Positions 8,625 to 17,412 of a stretch of 33,513 bases of DNA are shown piece by piece. The DNA comes from Chloroflexota bacterium (GTDB lineage: Bacteria > Chloroflexota > UBA11872 > VXOZ01), in contig JAJEAH010000004.1 in assembly GCA_022824225.1 (NCBI GenBank), positions 1 through 33,513 on the forward strand, written 5' to 3'. Each line of letters begins with the position of its first letter. Position 1 is the stretch's first letter. The translations under genes were made by a program, and so were the position numbers. A model generated the notes under the pieces. It made no database searches. It was not told the origin of the DNA and saw nothing but the letters and a program-made list of their open reading frames with translations.

Positions 8625-9813
8625 TCCCGACCGGTTGGAAAAGGTGAATGACACGAATCGCCCCCGCCCGGTGGTTCAGGATATCGTTACGCCCGGGACT
8701 GCGTCCCGCGATGAGAGCGGGCTCATTCAGATTCGCATAATCGGCGTGGGCGGCTGCGGCGGCAACGCCGTGAACCGCATGATCGAATCCGGTGTGGCCG
8801 GCGCTACCTACGGCGTTATCAATACGGACGCCCAGGCGCTGCAATTCTCCCGCGCGGAGGAAAAACTTGCCATCGGGGCCCGTATGACGCGGCTGCGGGG
8901 CACCGGCGGCGATCCTGAATTGGGCAGGAAGTCAGCGGAAGAAAACGCGCAGGAAATCGAGCAAATGGTCAGCGGCGCCGACATGGTGTTCGTTACGGCC
9001 GGGTTGGGCGGCGGCACGGGAACCGGCGCCACGCCTCTGGTCACTGAGATTGCCAAGCGGCAAGGCGCGCTCACGGTCTGCGTGGTCACGCTGCCGTTCT
9101 TGTTCGAAGGCAGACCCCGCCAACGGCACGCCGTCGCCGGCTTGGAAGAACTGCAGGGCCACGTGGACACGTTGATCGTCATCCACAACGACCGCTTGCT
9201 CGCGGCCGTGCCTCCTTCGGCCCCAATCAAAGAAGCGTTTGCGCTGGCTGACGAGATGCTGGTGAACGGCGTCAAGTCCATCACGGAATTGGTTACCACG
9301 ACGGGTATCATCAACGTGGACTTTGCCGACGTCCGCTCAGTCATGCAGGACGCGGGCACCGCCATGATGGGCATCGGCATCGGCTCCGGCGACCGGCGCA
9401 TGTTGGCAGCGGTGGAGGAAGCGATCAAAGACCCCCTCTCGGACCGGCCCATGAAAGGCGCCCGGGGCGTGCTGCTCAACTTCCGCGGCGGTCCCGATAT
9501 GTCTATTCAGGAGATCAGCGCGGCGGCGGAAGTGGTGAGCGCCGCGGTGGACCGCGAGGCCAACATCATCTTCGGCGCCACTATCGATCCGGCCAACCAG
9601 GAAGAGGTGCAGGTCACCCTCATCGCCACCGGCTTGCCCGGCGAGCAAGTCCAGCGCGCCGGACGGCCCCGGGCGGAACAGAAGAAGGCGCCCGACAGGT
9701 CGCCGGCGGATGAACCGGCGGATAGATTCGCGGACGATCCGGCGGTGGAAGAAGTGGAAGTCGAAGACCTCGACCTCCCGCCATTCCTGCGCCGCCGTCG
9801 CCGGGGCCGCTAG
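8602..9813 (+). CDS. ftsZ: Cell division GTPase FtsZ
   Basis: FtsZ is the tubulin-like GTPase that forms the division ring. In 403 residues it has GVGGCGGNA (48-56), the tubulin signature GGGTGTG (136-142), PFLFEGRPR, and the T7 loop NVDFAD (238-243) with the catalytic aspartate. After an acidic linker it ends in DLDLPPFLRRRRRGR, a good match to the C-terminal peptide that binds FtsA, SepF or ZipA-type partners. The GTG at 8602 is preferred because AGAGAGG lies nine bases upstream, inside parA. The GTG at 8644 would shorten the 40-residue N-terminal extension but has a weaker ribosome site. Translational coupling with parA is likely. No ftsA or ftsQ is next to it. Confidence 0.97.
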   Translation: MSKRPGFDPDRLEKVNDTNRPRPVVQDIVTPGTASRDESGLIQIRIIGVGGCGGNAVNRMIESGVAGATYGVINTDAQALQFSRAEEKLAIGARMTRLRGTGGDPELGRKSAEENAQEIEQMVSGADMVFVTAGLGGGTGTGATPLVTEIAKRQGALTVCVVTLPFLFEGRPRQRHAVAGLEELQGHVDTLIVIHNDRLLAAVPPSAPIKEAFALADEMLVNGVKSITELVTTTGIINVDFADVRSVMQDAGTAMMGIGIGSGDRRMLAAVEEAIKDPLSDRPMKGARGVLLNFRGGPDMSIQEISAAAEVVSAAVDREANIIFGATIDPANQEEVQVTLIATGLPGEQVQRAGRPRAEQKKAPDRSPADEPADRFADDPAVEEVEVEDLDLPPFLRRRRRGR

Positions 9814-9814
9814 A

Positions 9815-9870
9815 CCAAGCCGCCGCTGCCTTTGGCTTGGCGGAACCAGCCACTGTCGATGGATGGCTGG
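9815..9870 (+). terminator. Two consecutive hairpins after ftsZ
   Basis: CCAAGCC (9815-9821) pairs with GGCTTGG (9834-9840), and CCAGCCA (9846-9852) pairs with TGGCTGG (9864-9870). Both 7-base stems are perfect. Neither is followed by a T-run, so intrinsic termination is uncertain; they may instead protect the 3' end. Nothing else was found up to 10052. Confidence 0.4.
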
Positions 9871-10052
9871 CAGCCCCCACCGTAGGCTGCATCCAGCAGT
9901 CCAGCCGAAGCCCTGCCCCGGCTCGCCTCTCCCGTGATTGCCGCAACGCCGCGCGCGGCAAACGCCAGGCCCGCTGCCACCGGACTCGCCTCGTCTCAAC
10001 CCGTGCCACTTGCCCCAGCGACCGCCTAGGGCAGACTCCCCCTACAAGCGTG

Positions 10053-10856
10053 CTATGAACCGGGTTTCCTCGCCCGGATAGAGAACATCTGCGGGATGGA
10101 GTCGTTGTTTTCCGGGAAGCGCCACCAGCCATCTGCGCCCTGCACCATCGCGGGCAGCGCCTGGTAGTGGCAGTAGGGAAACTCGTGCAGAAATTCGAGC
10201 CGGAGACCCGCGTGTACCAGGGCGGTCACGATTTCACCCAGGCTGTGCTGCCATTCATAGTTGGGACTCGGAATCCGCTCAGCGCCGGCATACGTGTGCT
10301 CGCCGCCGGGAATGAATAGCTCCTGGCGAAAATAGCTATACACCGGGAGGGCGTCACCGCGCGCGGTGGGTTCATACGTTGTCAAGACCGGATGGAATTC
10401 CACCAGGTAGAACACGCCGCCCGGCCTGAGATGACGACTGATCACCTCGGCCCAGCGGTCGAGGTCGGGCAGCCAGACCAAGACGCCATACGACGTAAAC
10501 ACAATATCGAATTCTTCATCCAGGACCCCCGGCAGGTCGTAGACATTGGCGCAGATGAAACGCGCTTCCGCGCCGACTTCTTCGTTCAGCCCACGAGCCA
10601 AGTCGATTGCCGCATTTGAAAAATCAACGCCCGTTGCCCGCGCCCCCAGCCGCGCCCACGACATGGTGTCCAGCCCGAAGTGGCATTGCAGATGCAACAG
10701 CGACTTGCCGGCAACGTCACCGACTTCCGCGCGTTCGATGTCTTTGAGCGTGTTGCGGCCCGCCTTGAAACCGGCCACGTCATAGAACGCTGAGTCCGCG
10801 TGAACCGGCGTTCGCTCGTTCCAGTTGGCGCGGTTCGTTTCAAGCCGTCTATCCAT
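10053..10856 (-). CDS. Class I SAM-dependent methyltransferase
   Basis: A 267-residue predicted methyltransferase of unknown substrate. The SAM-binding fold is shown by LLHLQCHFGLDTMSWARLG followed by VDFS, then FICANVYDLP and FDIVFTSYGVLVWLPDL, the usual motif I to post-motif III order. The C-terminal part has NYEWQHSLGEIVTAL and many aromatic residues, as in small-molecule methyltransferases of the UbiE/Methyltransf_11/25 group. The ATG at 10856 is chosen because GAGGCG precedes it at normal spacing; an upstream in-frame start at 10910 lacks support. It stands alone on the minus strand. The methyl acceptor cannot be inferred. Confidence 0.88.
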   Translation of the reverse strand: MDRRLETNRANWNERTPVHADSAFYDVAGFKAGRNTLKDIERAEVGDVAGKSLLHLQCHFGLDTMSWARLGARATGVDFSNAAIDLARGLNEEVGAEARFICANVYDLPGVLDEEFDIVFTSYGVLVWLPDLDRWAEVISRHLRPGGVFYLVEFHPVLTTYEPTARGDALPVYSYFRQELFIPGGEHTYAGAERIPSPNYEWQHSLGEIVTALVHAGLRLEFLHEFPYCHYQALPAMVQGADGWWRFPENNDSIPQMFSIRARKPGS

Positions 10857-10950
10857 AGAAAACGCCTCAGGGGTAAGTTCCCACGTGTGCGGCAAGCACA
10901 ACTGGGGCAAGATGCAAGCTACCGCTTGATACTACCCTGCGTAGACTCTT

Positions 10951-11076
10951 TATGTCATTTCCGAGCGGAGCGTCGAACCTCGTTCGCGGGATCTAGAGCC
11001 CTGGGTCTACCGGTACCTGTGCCCCTGGGACTCCAGATTCCTCACTGTGCCGCGCTCCGTTTCGGAATGACATATG
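10951..11076. repeat. Inverted-repeat element, TGTCATTCCGAGCGGAGCG type
   Basis: The ends are near mirror images. TATGTCATTTCCGAGCGGAG on the left matches the reverse complement of the right end, which reads CGCTCCGTTTCGGAATGACA and then TATG. The centre contains GATCTAGAG and CCAGATTCC, the same arms found in the element at 15208-15290. It has no ORF and looks like a small non-autonomous palindromic repeat (MITE- or REP-like). It fills most of the gap between the methyltransferase and the dehydrogenase. Confidence 0.75.
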
Positions 11077-11229
11077 CACAAGGCTTGCCAGTCGCTTTGC
11101 GCCCCAGTTCCTTCCGTCGGGTCAGGCAAGCGGGAGCCTGACACGTGCCGCGCCGGCGCAGAGGCGCTGCAAGCATTTCCTCTACGCCGCGGGCCGCCGA
11201 CAGACGAAGCGCTGAGCGCGGCGCTCCCT

Positions 11230-12195
11230 CTACGTCACGATATTCTGCGGGCGGCCTTCCAGGAAGGCGATGACGTTGGAGACCACGCCTTCGTTTAGCA
11301 ACTCCACCCCCTCCGGGGTCTGGTCGGCAACATGGGGTGTCAGCACCACCTGCTCGCACGCCAGCAGGGGATGGTCCGGCGGCAGCGGCTCATGCTCGAA
11401 CACGTCGAGGCCCGCGCCGGCGAGGTGGTCGGACTGCAACGCCTCGATCAGGGCGGGGGTATCCACCAGTTCGCCGCGCCCGGCATTGATGAAGAGCGCG
11501 CCCGGCTTCATCAGACCGAATTCCCGCGCGCCGATGATGTGGCGACTCTCGTCACTGAGCCGGACGTGGAGACTGATAACGTCCGACTGCCGCAGGAGCG
11601 CATCCAGATCGACAAACTCAACCCCAAGCTCCCGCGCCCGCTCCGGCGAGGGATTGAACGTCCAGGCCAGGCAGCGCATGCCGAGCAAGTTGGCAAGGCG
11701 CGCGACCTCGCGTCCCACGTTGCCGGTACCGACCACGCCCAGGGTCTTGCCCTGCAGCATGACGTTCTGCTTTAGTGTCCAGCGTCCGGCTTTGAGTTCG
11801 CTTGTCTGAAACGCGGCGCGCTTGGCTGCGGCGAACATGAGGCCGAGGATGTGTTCGGCCACCACCGGCGCGGTGCGGCCCGGCTGGTTGGCCACGGCCA
11901 CGCCGCAAGCGCTCGCCGCCGCAACGTCAATGGAATCGACGCCGATGGAACACGTGGCGATGAGGCGCAGGTCCGGCAAGGCCTGGAGCGCAGGCGCAAA
12001 CCACTTGACGGCGCCGCGCGTATTCAGGATGACGTGCGCGCCCGCCGCGCGCCGGAGCTGCTCCTCCATGCTCTGCGGGCGGTCAAGATAGAGGTCCAGG
12101 TCGCCGTAGGGCTTGAGGCGGTCGAGGTGCGGCGAACCCTGGATCTGGGGCGGATCGTCGCCGGGGACGACGAATTTCAGTCGTTCTTGTGCCAT
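11230..12195 (-). CDS. D-isomer-specific 2-hydroxyacid dehydrogenase
   Basis: This 321-residue NAD(P)-dependent oxidoreductase interconverts a 2-hydroxyacid and a 2-oxoacid. The nucleotide-binding motif GTGNVG is at 156-161. The catalytic triad is Arg240 (INAGRGELVD), Glu269 (AGLDVFEHEP) and His288 (VVLTPHVADQT), positioned much as in SerA. The second beta strand of the cofactor domain ends in WTFNPSP, with no acidic residue where NAD-specific members have Asp, so NADP use is possible. Length without a regulatory domain fits glyoxylate, hydroxypyruvate or similar reductases. The ATG at 12195 is preceded by AAGGA at seven bases; longer starts add low-complexity residues. The substrate is unknown. 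Confidence 0.93.
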   Translation of the reverse strand: MAQERLKFVVPGDDPPQIQGSPHLDRLKPYGDLDLYLDRPQSMEEQLRRAAGAHVILNTRGAVKWFAPALQALPDLRLIATCSIGVDSIDVAAASACGVAVANQPGRTAPVVAEHILGLMFAAAKRAAFQTSELKAGRWTLKQNVMLQGKTLGVVGTGNVGREVARLANLLGMRCLAWTFNPSPERARELGVEFVDLDALLRQSDVISLHVRLSDESRHIIGAREFGLMKPGALFINAGRGELVDTPALIEALQSDHLAGAGLDVFEHEPLPPDHPLLACEQVVLTPHVADQTPEGVELLNEGVVSNVIAFLEGRPQNIVT

Positions 12196-13156
12196 ACGTG
12201 CGTCCTTGGTTGGGTGGCTGCTCGAGCTGGATTCTGCGCTGCTCGCGGAGCGAACGGGATGCGCAGGCGCGCGACCATATTTCTTGTGCAAGTCTTTGAG
12301 ATTAAAGGTAGTTGACTACGAGCTTGCACGCAATCGCGTCGGCTGCGCAAGCCAGGTTCGCCCTGAGCGCGTCGACTAGCTCAGCACGGGCTTGTCGCAG
12401 GGCGATTGGCACTGCCGAGTGTAAGCGAATAGCCGTCCACGCAGCGACAAGCGCTGCGCGCAGCCGGCTCCGCGCAGCCACTCAGCACGAACGAGTTTAG
12501 CGGCGCTCCGGACTCTCTCACAGCCTGATCACAATCGGCTTGATTGCACGAACGCCGTTCGCCCTCATGTATTGGCAGAGAAGGATAGAATGCGGACAGG
12601 CAGGGCAGAGCGGTTGGCCTTGGGTCTGCAAGACCGTAGCTCAGAGAGGTCGTCACGCCTGCCGAGGTGCCCCAAAGCCCGAAAAGCTACCCGGACACAG
12701 GGTCCGCATGCGTAAGGCTGCGACTGCGGGGGAGCGCCATCCCGTAGTATAGCAGGAGGGCGAAGAAGGCATGGTGCGGGCGGCGGCACAGTGCCGCGCT
12801 CCAGCGCCAGCTTGGGCTGCTGGACCGGAACTCCCGCGCCTGTCTCTAACCGGCCACATTGGTGGCAACGCGCTGCAACCCAGTGCTACACGTCTTCGCT
12901 GCCCGGCTGTGCGCAGCGGGTAAGCCCAAGCAGGCCGCGCTCACCGCCTGCATGCCCAAGCCGCTCTCCAGTCTCAACAGCGCGGTGGGCACGCAATCAG
13001 GGTGGCAGCCAACCACTGCCCCATGGCAGCCAGGACAGTTTCTGAGCTTGGTCGAAGGATGAACGGAAGCGGGCGGTGAATGCGCGGTCTCTGACCTGCG
13101 CTCCCGTGGTCAAGCTCCTCGCCTGCGTCCCGTTCACCCTTCGACAGGCTCAGGGC
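12196..13156. other. Gene-free gap with scattered repeat remnants
   Basis: No credible gene was found. Between about 12356 and 12500 there are broken copies of the window's repeat core (for example CAGCACGGGCTTGTCGCAG near 12380). From 12500 to 13130 open frames exist in several phases but have no family resemblance, ribosome site or codon signal. A small hairpin GGTCT-gca-AGACC near 12626 resembles a tRNA arm, but no full cloverleaf can be drawn. Confidence 0.6.
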
Positions 13157-13470
13157 GAACGGGACGGTGGGCAGTACGGATTAAGGGACGAACGGGACAG
13201 CGGACACTACGGGATAGGGGGTGAACGGGACGGTGGACACAACGGGATAGTGAGTGAACGGGACGGCGGACACAACGGGATAGTGAGTAAACGGAACGGC
13301 GGACACAACGGGATAGTGAGTAAACGGAACGGCGGGCAATACGGGATTGTAGGTGAACGGGACGGAGAGCAGTTTGGCATGGCGGGTAGTTTGGAATGTC
13401 GGGAGAACGGGATGATGGGCAGTATGGGTTTGGGGGGCAAATAGGACGGTGGGCAGTTTGGCATGGCGGA
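13137..13470 (+). repeat. 33-bp minisatellite seeded by a repeat core
   Basis: A core TTCGACAGGCTCAGGGCGAA (from about 13140) runs directly into 33-bp units starting at 13157, 13190, 13223, 13256, 13289, 13322 and 13355. Seventeen extra bases follow, then two more units at 13405 and 13438. Units resemble GAACGGGACGGTGGACACAA plus 13 further bases. Units 3 to 6 are almost identical and the outer ones more decayed, as in recent central expansion. Because 33 is a multiple of three, both strands read as 11-residue repeats. There is no start context or non-repeat domain, so I do not call a protein. Confidence 0.88.
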
Positions 13471-13701
13471 CAGCGCGGGATGATTGGGTAATTGGGTGCA
13501 GTCTCGGTCATACAACCTTTGCCCTGCGCGGCAGGGCTGCGGCCGGTCGCCGCGACGTTGCACCGCGCTGCCCAGGCATGGGCCGCATCCCATGAATCCG
13601 TCGTCTCTGCTATAGTTTCAGTGTCTCCTCATTCACTAGTAGCGCCTGCCCATTGTTGAGCCATCTCCGCAATCGTGACTTCGTCCTCTCCATTCAGGTT
13701 G

Positions 13702-13707
13702 TATAAT
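13702..13707 (+). promoter_or_regulatory. -10 element for fabF
   Basis: A perfect TATAAT at 13702-13707 lies 81 bases before the fabF start, in a region otherwise GC-rich. The best upstream hexamer (GTGACT, 13675-13680) is spaced too far at 21 bases, so the -35 is unclear. Confidence 0.5.
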
Positions 13708-13787
13708 CTCGTAGGGCGCGGCGCGTTCCGCGCACACGTGAGACAACCCATTCAGCAACCACGCCGCACACAGCCAAGAGGTATCGC

Positions 13788-15032
<1,245 letters not shown>

Positions 15033-15128
15033 GCTTGCCCTGGGTAGGCCTGCTCTGGACGCGATTAGTAGGTAAGGTATTGACTTAGGCTGCACAGATG
15101 TGGGTGTCAACGTAAGCGGCTGCTCATC

Positions 15129-15290
15129 GAAATGTCACTCTGGGATGTGCAGGCGAAATGTCATTCTAAGGAGTGCGCCCGAAACGTCATTCTGAGGAGT
15201 GCAGCCAAAATGTCATTCTGAGGAGTGCGGCGACGAAGAATCTAGAGTCGGGAGCAAACTAGATTCCTCGCTGCACTCGGAATGACATGA
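15129..15290. repeat. Four 26-bp tandem units ending in an inverted-repeat element
   Basis: Units of 26 bp start at 15129, 15155, 15181 and 15207, each near GAAATGTCATTCTGAGGAGT. The last unit is the left arm of a palindromic element: TGTCATTCTGAGGAGTGC...GAATCTAG (from 15210) mirrors CTAGATTCC...GCACTCGGAATGACAT (to 15288). The same arms occur at 10951-11076. So one end of the palindrome has been amplified in tandem. The remaining gap bases 15291-15441 hold the accB leader. Confidence 0.8.
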
Positions 15291-15441
15291 GATCAAGCCC
15301 AGCAAGGAGATCAAGCCCAAATCTCCCAATTCCCCTCTAGACGCGATTTGACGTGAGCCGTGGAATAGAGGACGGTGAAACGGCGGCCCGCACACGGTGG
15401 GCCGCCGCACCCGACAGCGGCGAGACAGAGAAAGGCAGACG

Positions 15442-15927
15442 GTGGCAGCGGCGCAGCGATCTGACGACATGAGCAAAACCGGCAGCGCAGCCTGGTTGGA
15501 GGATGTGCGCGACCTCATCGCCGCTCTGCAGGGCACAGCGGTGCACGAGGTGGAAATCCGCAGCGGCGATACGGTCGTCTTCCTGCGCCGCCGCCCGGGT
15601 GTCGTCTTGCAGGCGCGGACGGAAACAGCCGCCGCGGCCCCCGCGCCAGCGCAGGATGCACCGCCCCGCACCGCCGTCAAGGCGCCCTTGAACGGCCTCT
15701 ACTACGACCGGTCCAGCCCGGAGGCCGATCCGTACGTGCAAGTGGGCGACCGCGTTGAAGCCGGTCAGGTGGTGGGACTGATCGAGGCCATGAAAGTCTT
15801 CAACGAAATCCACGCGGACGTGGCCGGCGAGGTGACGGCGCTCCTCGTAGAACCCGGGGACATGGTACAGAGCGGCCAAAATCTCATCGCGCTTGACGTA
15901 ACGGAAGCCGGCGACGGAGGCGCGTAG
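15442..15927 (+). CDS. accB: Biotin carboxyl carrier protein of acetyl-CoA carboxylase
   Basis: AccB carries biotin between the biotin carboxylase and carboxyltransferase of acetyl-CoA carboxylase, the first step of fatty acid synthesis. The C-terminal biotinyl domain has IEAMKVFNEI with the acceptor lysine (about residue 118), the DPYVQVGDRVEAGQVVGL strand and a closing GQNLIALDV. An Ala/Pro-rich linker at about 62-78 precedes it, and the N-terminal helix WLEDVRDLIAAL is family-like. The GTG at 15442 is preferred because AGAAAGG lies seven bases upstream. The ATG at 15469 would give MSKTG... but lacks a ribosome site. Usually accC follows; here bioY does. Confidence 0.93.
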   Translation: MAAAQRSDDMSKTGSAAWLEDVRDLIAALQGTAVHEVEIRSGDTVVFLRRRPGVVLQARTETAAAAPAPAQDAPPRTAVKAPLNGLYYDRSSPEADPYVQVGDRVEAGQVVGLIEAMKVFNEIHADVAGEVTALLVEPGDMVQSGQNLIALDVTEAGDGGA

Positions 15928-15931
15928 CGGC

Positions 15932-15971
15932 GGGGCATTGCCCCCCACGAGCGATCCGGGGACAGGCCCCG
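15932..15971 (+). terminator. Two hairpins after accB
   Basis: GGGGC-att-GCCCC (15932-15944) and CGGGG-acagg-CCCCG (15957-15971) are perfect five-base stems just past the accB stop. There is no T-run. They may attenuate read-through into bioY or stabilise the accB message. Confidence 0.35.
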
Positions 15972-16148
15972 TTGGGCGTGGCCGCTGGGGAACGGGGCAG
16001 CGTACAGTGGCGTTGGGGGTAGACCATTGGGAGTGATTGTACCGGCTATATGCGGGGCAGCACTGTCCAGTAGCTATGGCGGCGCAAAGCCGGACCGCAC
16101 CGGCTGCGCGGCACACCATAAAGTGACGCGGGTAAAGGAGAAAAGCAG

Positions 16149-16745
16149 ATGACGGCACGAGAATCGCTACTTTCCGGCGGACGGGTGCGCGGCGTCCTGC
16201 ATGCCGTTGTGGTAGCGACGTTGGCGGCGGCGCTGGTGGCGCTTGCGGCGCGAGCGGAGTTTCACCTCTGGTTTACGCCGGTGCCCATCACCTTGCAAGT
16301 GCTGGCCGTTCTCATCGTTGGCTTGAGTCTCACCCCGCGCCAGTCGTTTCTCGCGTTGGCTGAGTATATTGGCGCTGGCATCGTCGGCTTGCCGGTGTTT
16401 TCTGGCGGCGGCTCCGGCATCGCCTGGTTGCTGGGGCCTACCGGCGGCTACATCTGGGGCTTTCTCTTTGCCGCGCCGCTCATCGGCGTGCTGGCGCTCT
16501 GGCTGGGGCGGCGCTGGTCCATCGCGGCGGCCTTGGCGGGCCTCGCCGTCATCTACCTTCTGGGCTGGTACCATCTTTCGCAGTGGTATTTTCTGGTGCG
16601 GGAGGAGGCAAGCCCCTGGCTGCTGGGCTACCGCAACGGCGTGGAGCCGTTTGTCCTGCTCGACGTCGCCAAAGCCGTGGTAGCCGTCGGCCTCGTGTAC
16701 GGCGGCACGCGTTTGGGCCTCACGTTGCCCGGAGTCAAGAAGTGA
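16149..16745 (+). CDS. bioY: Biotin transporter BioY
   Basis: BioY is the membrane S-component that binds and imports biotin, alone or with an ECF ATPase/transmembrane module. The 198-residue protein has about six hydrophobic segments. It shows the family signature TPVPITLQVLAVLIVGL (about 41-57), then GLPVFSGGGSGIAWLLGPTGGYIWGF (about 79-104; only its GPTGGY core is needed for recognition). AAAGGAG stands eight bases before the ATG. Its place directly after accB links biotin supply with the main biotinylated protein. No BirA-type operator palindrome was found upstream, and no EcfA/T genes are in the window. Confidence 0.95.
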   Translation: MTARESLLSGGRVRGVLHAVVVATLAAALVALAARAEFHLWFTPVPITLQVLAVLIVGLSLTPRQSFLALAEYIGAGIVGLPVFSGGGSGIAWLLGPTGGYIWGFLFAAPLIGVLALWLGRRWSIAAALAGLAVIYLLGWYHLSQWYFLVREEASPWLLGYRNGVEPFVLLDVAKAVVAVGLVYGGTRLGLTLPGVKK

Positions 16746-16840
16746 GGGGCAGGACGGCGGAGGCGTGAGGGCGTTACCAAGCTGTTACGGCACCCGGGTC
16801 TTTGGGCCGCGCTGAGGCGCGGGCTCAGCTACTTCCCGCC

Positions 16841-16909
16841 TCTCGCGGCGAGAAATGGTCGATGTCCCCGCCTGCACGCTTTCTAAACAGACGGCAGTGG
16901 ATATATACT
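16841..16909 (+). promoter_or_regulatory. Candidate promoter region for acpP
   Basis: TTCTAA (16881-16886) and TATACT (16904-16909) are spaced by 17 bases in a locally AT-rich stretch. The -35 is weak. A hairpin TCTCG-cgg-CGAGA (16841-16853) lies just upstream. If used, the acpP leader would be about 240 bases. No other feature was seen in the bioY-acpP gap (16746-17156). Confidence 0.35.
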
Positions 16910-17156
16910 TGAGAGTAGGCAAATTGCCGGATCCAAGCGTGACGCGGCATAGTCGCCGCAGCCCCGCGCGGCATGTGCGTCGCGTGCGGTCTGCCATGGC
17001 GCCGTGCCGCACCCCCGGTCTTTCGTCCGCGGTCTCGAGAGTCGAGGTCTTGCAGCGCAGTTGCCCCTATCCCCTGTGAACGCAGTCCCGGCAGCACTGG
17101 GTCTGCGTAGAGTCAATGTGCGTAGTAGCGGTTTGTGCAGCGTGGAGGAGCCACCA

Positions 17157-17396
17157 ATGAGCGATACGCTAGAGCAGGTCAAGTCGGTCGTAGCGGACAA
17201 ACTCGGCGCCGAAGTCGAGGAGATCACGGAGGACACCCGCTTCCAAGAAGACTTGGAAGCGGATTCCCTCGATCTTGTGGAGCTCATCATGGCGCTCGAA
17301 GACGAATACAGCATCCAGATTTCGGACGAAGAGGCGCAGGAGATTCGCAGTATCAGGGATGCGGTAGCGTACATCGACGCGCAGAAGTCCGGCTAG
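17157..17396 (+). CDS. acpP: Acyl carrier protein
   Basis: ACP holds growing acyl chains as thioesters on a phosphopantetheine arm. The 79-residue acidic protein has the attachment serine at residue 37 in EADSLDLVELIM, the classic DSL motif. GGAGGAG lies six bases before the ATG at 17157, which decides the start over upstream in-frame codons. It is followed after 16 bases by an SDR gene and then rnc and smc. This keeps part of the common fabG-acpP-fabF-rnc-smc order, although fabF lies about 2.1 kb upstream, before accB-bioY. Confidence 0.97.
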   Translation: MSDTLEQVKSVVADKLGAEVEEITEDTRFQEDLEADSLDLVELIMALEDEYSIQISDEEAQEIRSIRDAVAYIDAQKSG

Positions 17397-17412
17397 CGCC
17401 TACGGCTTGGCG

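Noticed and set aside
12620-12680. tRNA-like stretch containing CCGTAGCTCAGAGAGGT
   Set aside because: It looks like the start of a tRNA, but no matching acceptor stem, anticodon arm or T-arm can be drawn.
13076-13444. A 122-residue frame with 11-residue repeats (E-R-D-G-G-H-N-G-I-V-S)
   Set aside because: It lies entirely in the 33-bp minisatellite plus a repeat core. The opposite strand is equally open and no start signal is seen. Translation evidence would change this.
13157-13470. Possible CRISPR array
   Set aside because: The repeats are directly adjacent with no unique spacers, and no cas gene is in the window. The same holds for the 48-, 45-, 42- and 34-bp arrays.
16000-16148. BirA operator before bioY
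   Set aside because: No inverted TTGTAAAC- or GTTAAC-type half-sites were found in the leader.
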